From Clostridia bacterium (GTDB taxonomy: Bacteria > Bacillota > Clostridia > Christensenellales > Borkfalkiaceae): a stretch of DNA of 33,628 bases. Shown piece after piece: positions 33,236 through 33,628 of this stretch (positions are counted from its first letter, which is position 1; every line of letters begins with the position of its first letter). The notes below the pieces were generated by a model. That model was not told where the DNA came from, did no database searches, and saw nothing but the letters and a program-made list of their open reading frames with translations. The position numbers were made by a program, and so were the translations under genes. The DNA lies in assembly GCA_029055875.1 (NCBI GenBank), contig JAIDCJ010000001.1, positions 1 to 33,628 on the forward strand, given 5' to 3'.

Positions 33236-33281
33236 TGTTATATCCTTTCACCCCCAAAGAAACCCAAAGGAAAAACCATCC

Positions 33282-33628
33282 ATGCAGATAAAAGGCGAAA
33301 CGTCGGTTAACAAATTAATACTGCTCTTCGTCTTTGATAAAATGGAGAGTCCCCTTTCCGAGCGCACTATCATTGATATGTGCTCGCTTTCCAACGACTG
33401 GATCCATTATATGGACTGCATGGTGCTCATTCATAAACTCATTTCCGACGGGTTTATCTGCGAAATTCCAAGCTCGGACGATCCCCTCTATATTATCACT
33501 CCCGAGGGGCGCGAAACGCTTGCGAATTTCTACATCAACATTCCGCAGAGCAGACGCGAGGAAATTTCCCGCTTCGTAAAAAACAACAGCGCGAAATTCC
33601 GCAGACGGCAGGACTGCAAGGCGGACTA
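33282..33628 (+). CDS. DUF4364 family protein, C-terminus cut by window edge
   Basis: An open frame of 115 codons runs from ATG 33282 to the window edge; the remainder lies outside. The start has AAGGA ten bases upstream and a good promoter. The sequence NKLILLFVFDKMESPLSERTI, then IHYMDCMVLIHKLISDGFICE, YIITPEGRETLANF and SRREEISRFVKNN, matches my memory of the DUF4364 family of Clostridia. This is a winged-helix-like protein of unknown role. The pattern with a short helix-turn-helix and a Y-x-IT-x-x-G strand suggests DNA binding, but this is not established. It is transcribed divergently from miaB. Confidence 0.8.
   Translation, partial: MQIKGETSVNKLILLFVFDKMESPLSERTIIDMCSLSNDWIHYMDCMVLIHKLISDGFICEIPSSDDPLYIITPEGRETLANFYINIPQSRREEISRFVKNNSAKFRRRQDCKAD

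Noticed and set aside
1..33628. CRISPR arrays, tRNA or rRNA genes, insertion sequences, phage genes
   Set aside because: No regularly spaced repeats, cloverleaf-like sequences, transposase or integrase motifs were seen in any gap or frame.

Overview
This window looks like chromosome of an uncultured Clostridia-type Firmicute (inference). The GC content appears moderate and the promoters are of the TTGACA-N17-TATAAT kind. The dcw cluster starts with mraZ, MurE carries the meso-DAP type DNPR motif, and a DUF4364-like gene and a methionine-gamma-lyase-like gene behind miaA are both typical of Firmicutes. No mobile element, tRNA, rRNA or CRISPR array was seen. Almost all of the sequence is coding, and most genes sit in tight operons with overlapping stop and start codons.

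Layout. (1) At 1-383 (minus) is the N-terminal part of a lipoprotein. (2) From about 500 to 16,360 (minus) lies a cell-wall and division region. It reads murI, mraZ, rsmH, an ftsL-like gene, a class B PBP, murE, mraY, murD, ftsW, murA and ftsQ/divIB, followed by a terminator. A near-consensus promoter then starts a second unit: an ftsA-like gene, ftsZ, a glycerol-3-phosphate-cytidylyltransferase-like gene and a licD-like gene, ending at a strong hairpin. murF, murG, murB and murC are not in the cluster. The mraZ promoter carries three 10-bp-spaced GTGG boxes. (3) rpsT lies divergently at 16,485 with its own promoter and terminator, followed by a small structured intergenic element. (4) From 17,117 to 22,369 (plus) is a polyamine-uptake operon: an XRE-cupin regulator, then potA, potB, potC and potD joined by ATGA overlaps. 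PotA has a duplicated C-terminal domain, and PotD has an insert and a C-terminal membrane anchor. (5) From 25,155 down to 22,413 (minus) are an SPFH membrane protein, a small ribbon-helix-helix protein, an ABC ATPase and an ABC permease. The first promoter of this group overlaps a perfect 8-bp-arm inverted repeat. (6) From 33,076 down to 25,240 (minus) is miaB, mutS, mutL, miaA and a methionine-gamma-lyase-family gene, which joins tRNA A37 modification with mismatch repair. (7) At 33,282 (plus) a DUF4364-like gene begins and runs off the window.

The genes are mostly well-known families. The less ordinary points are the degenerate nucleotide-binding loops of the FtsA-like protein, the split of ftsAZ from the rest of dcw together with the wall-decoration genes, the altered PotA and PotD architecture, the candidate RHH-SPFH autoregulatory operator, the repeated half-sites ahead of the polyamine regulator, and the folded element after rpsT.
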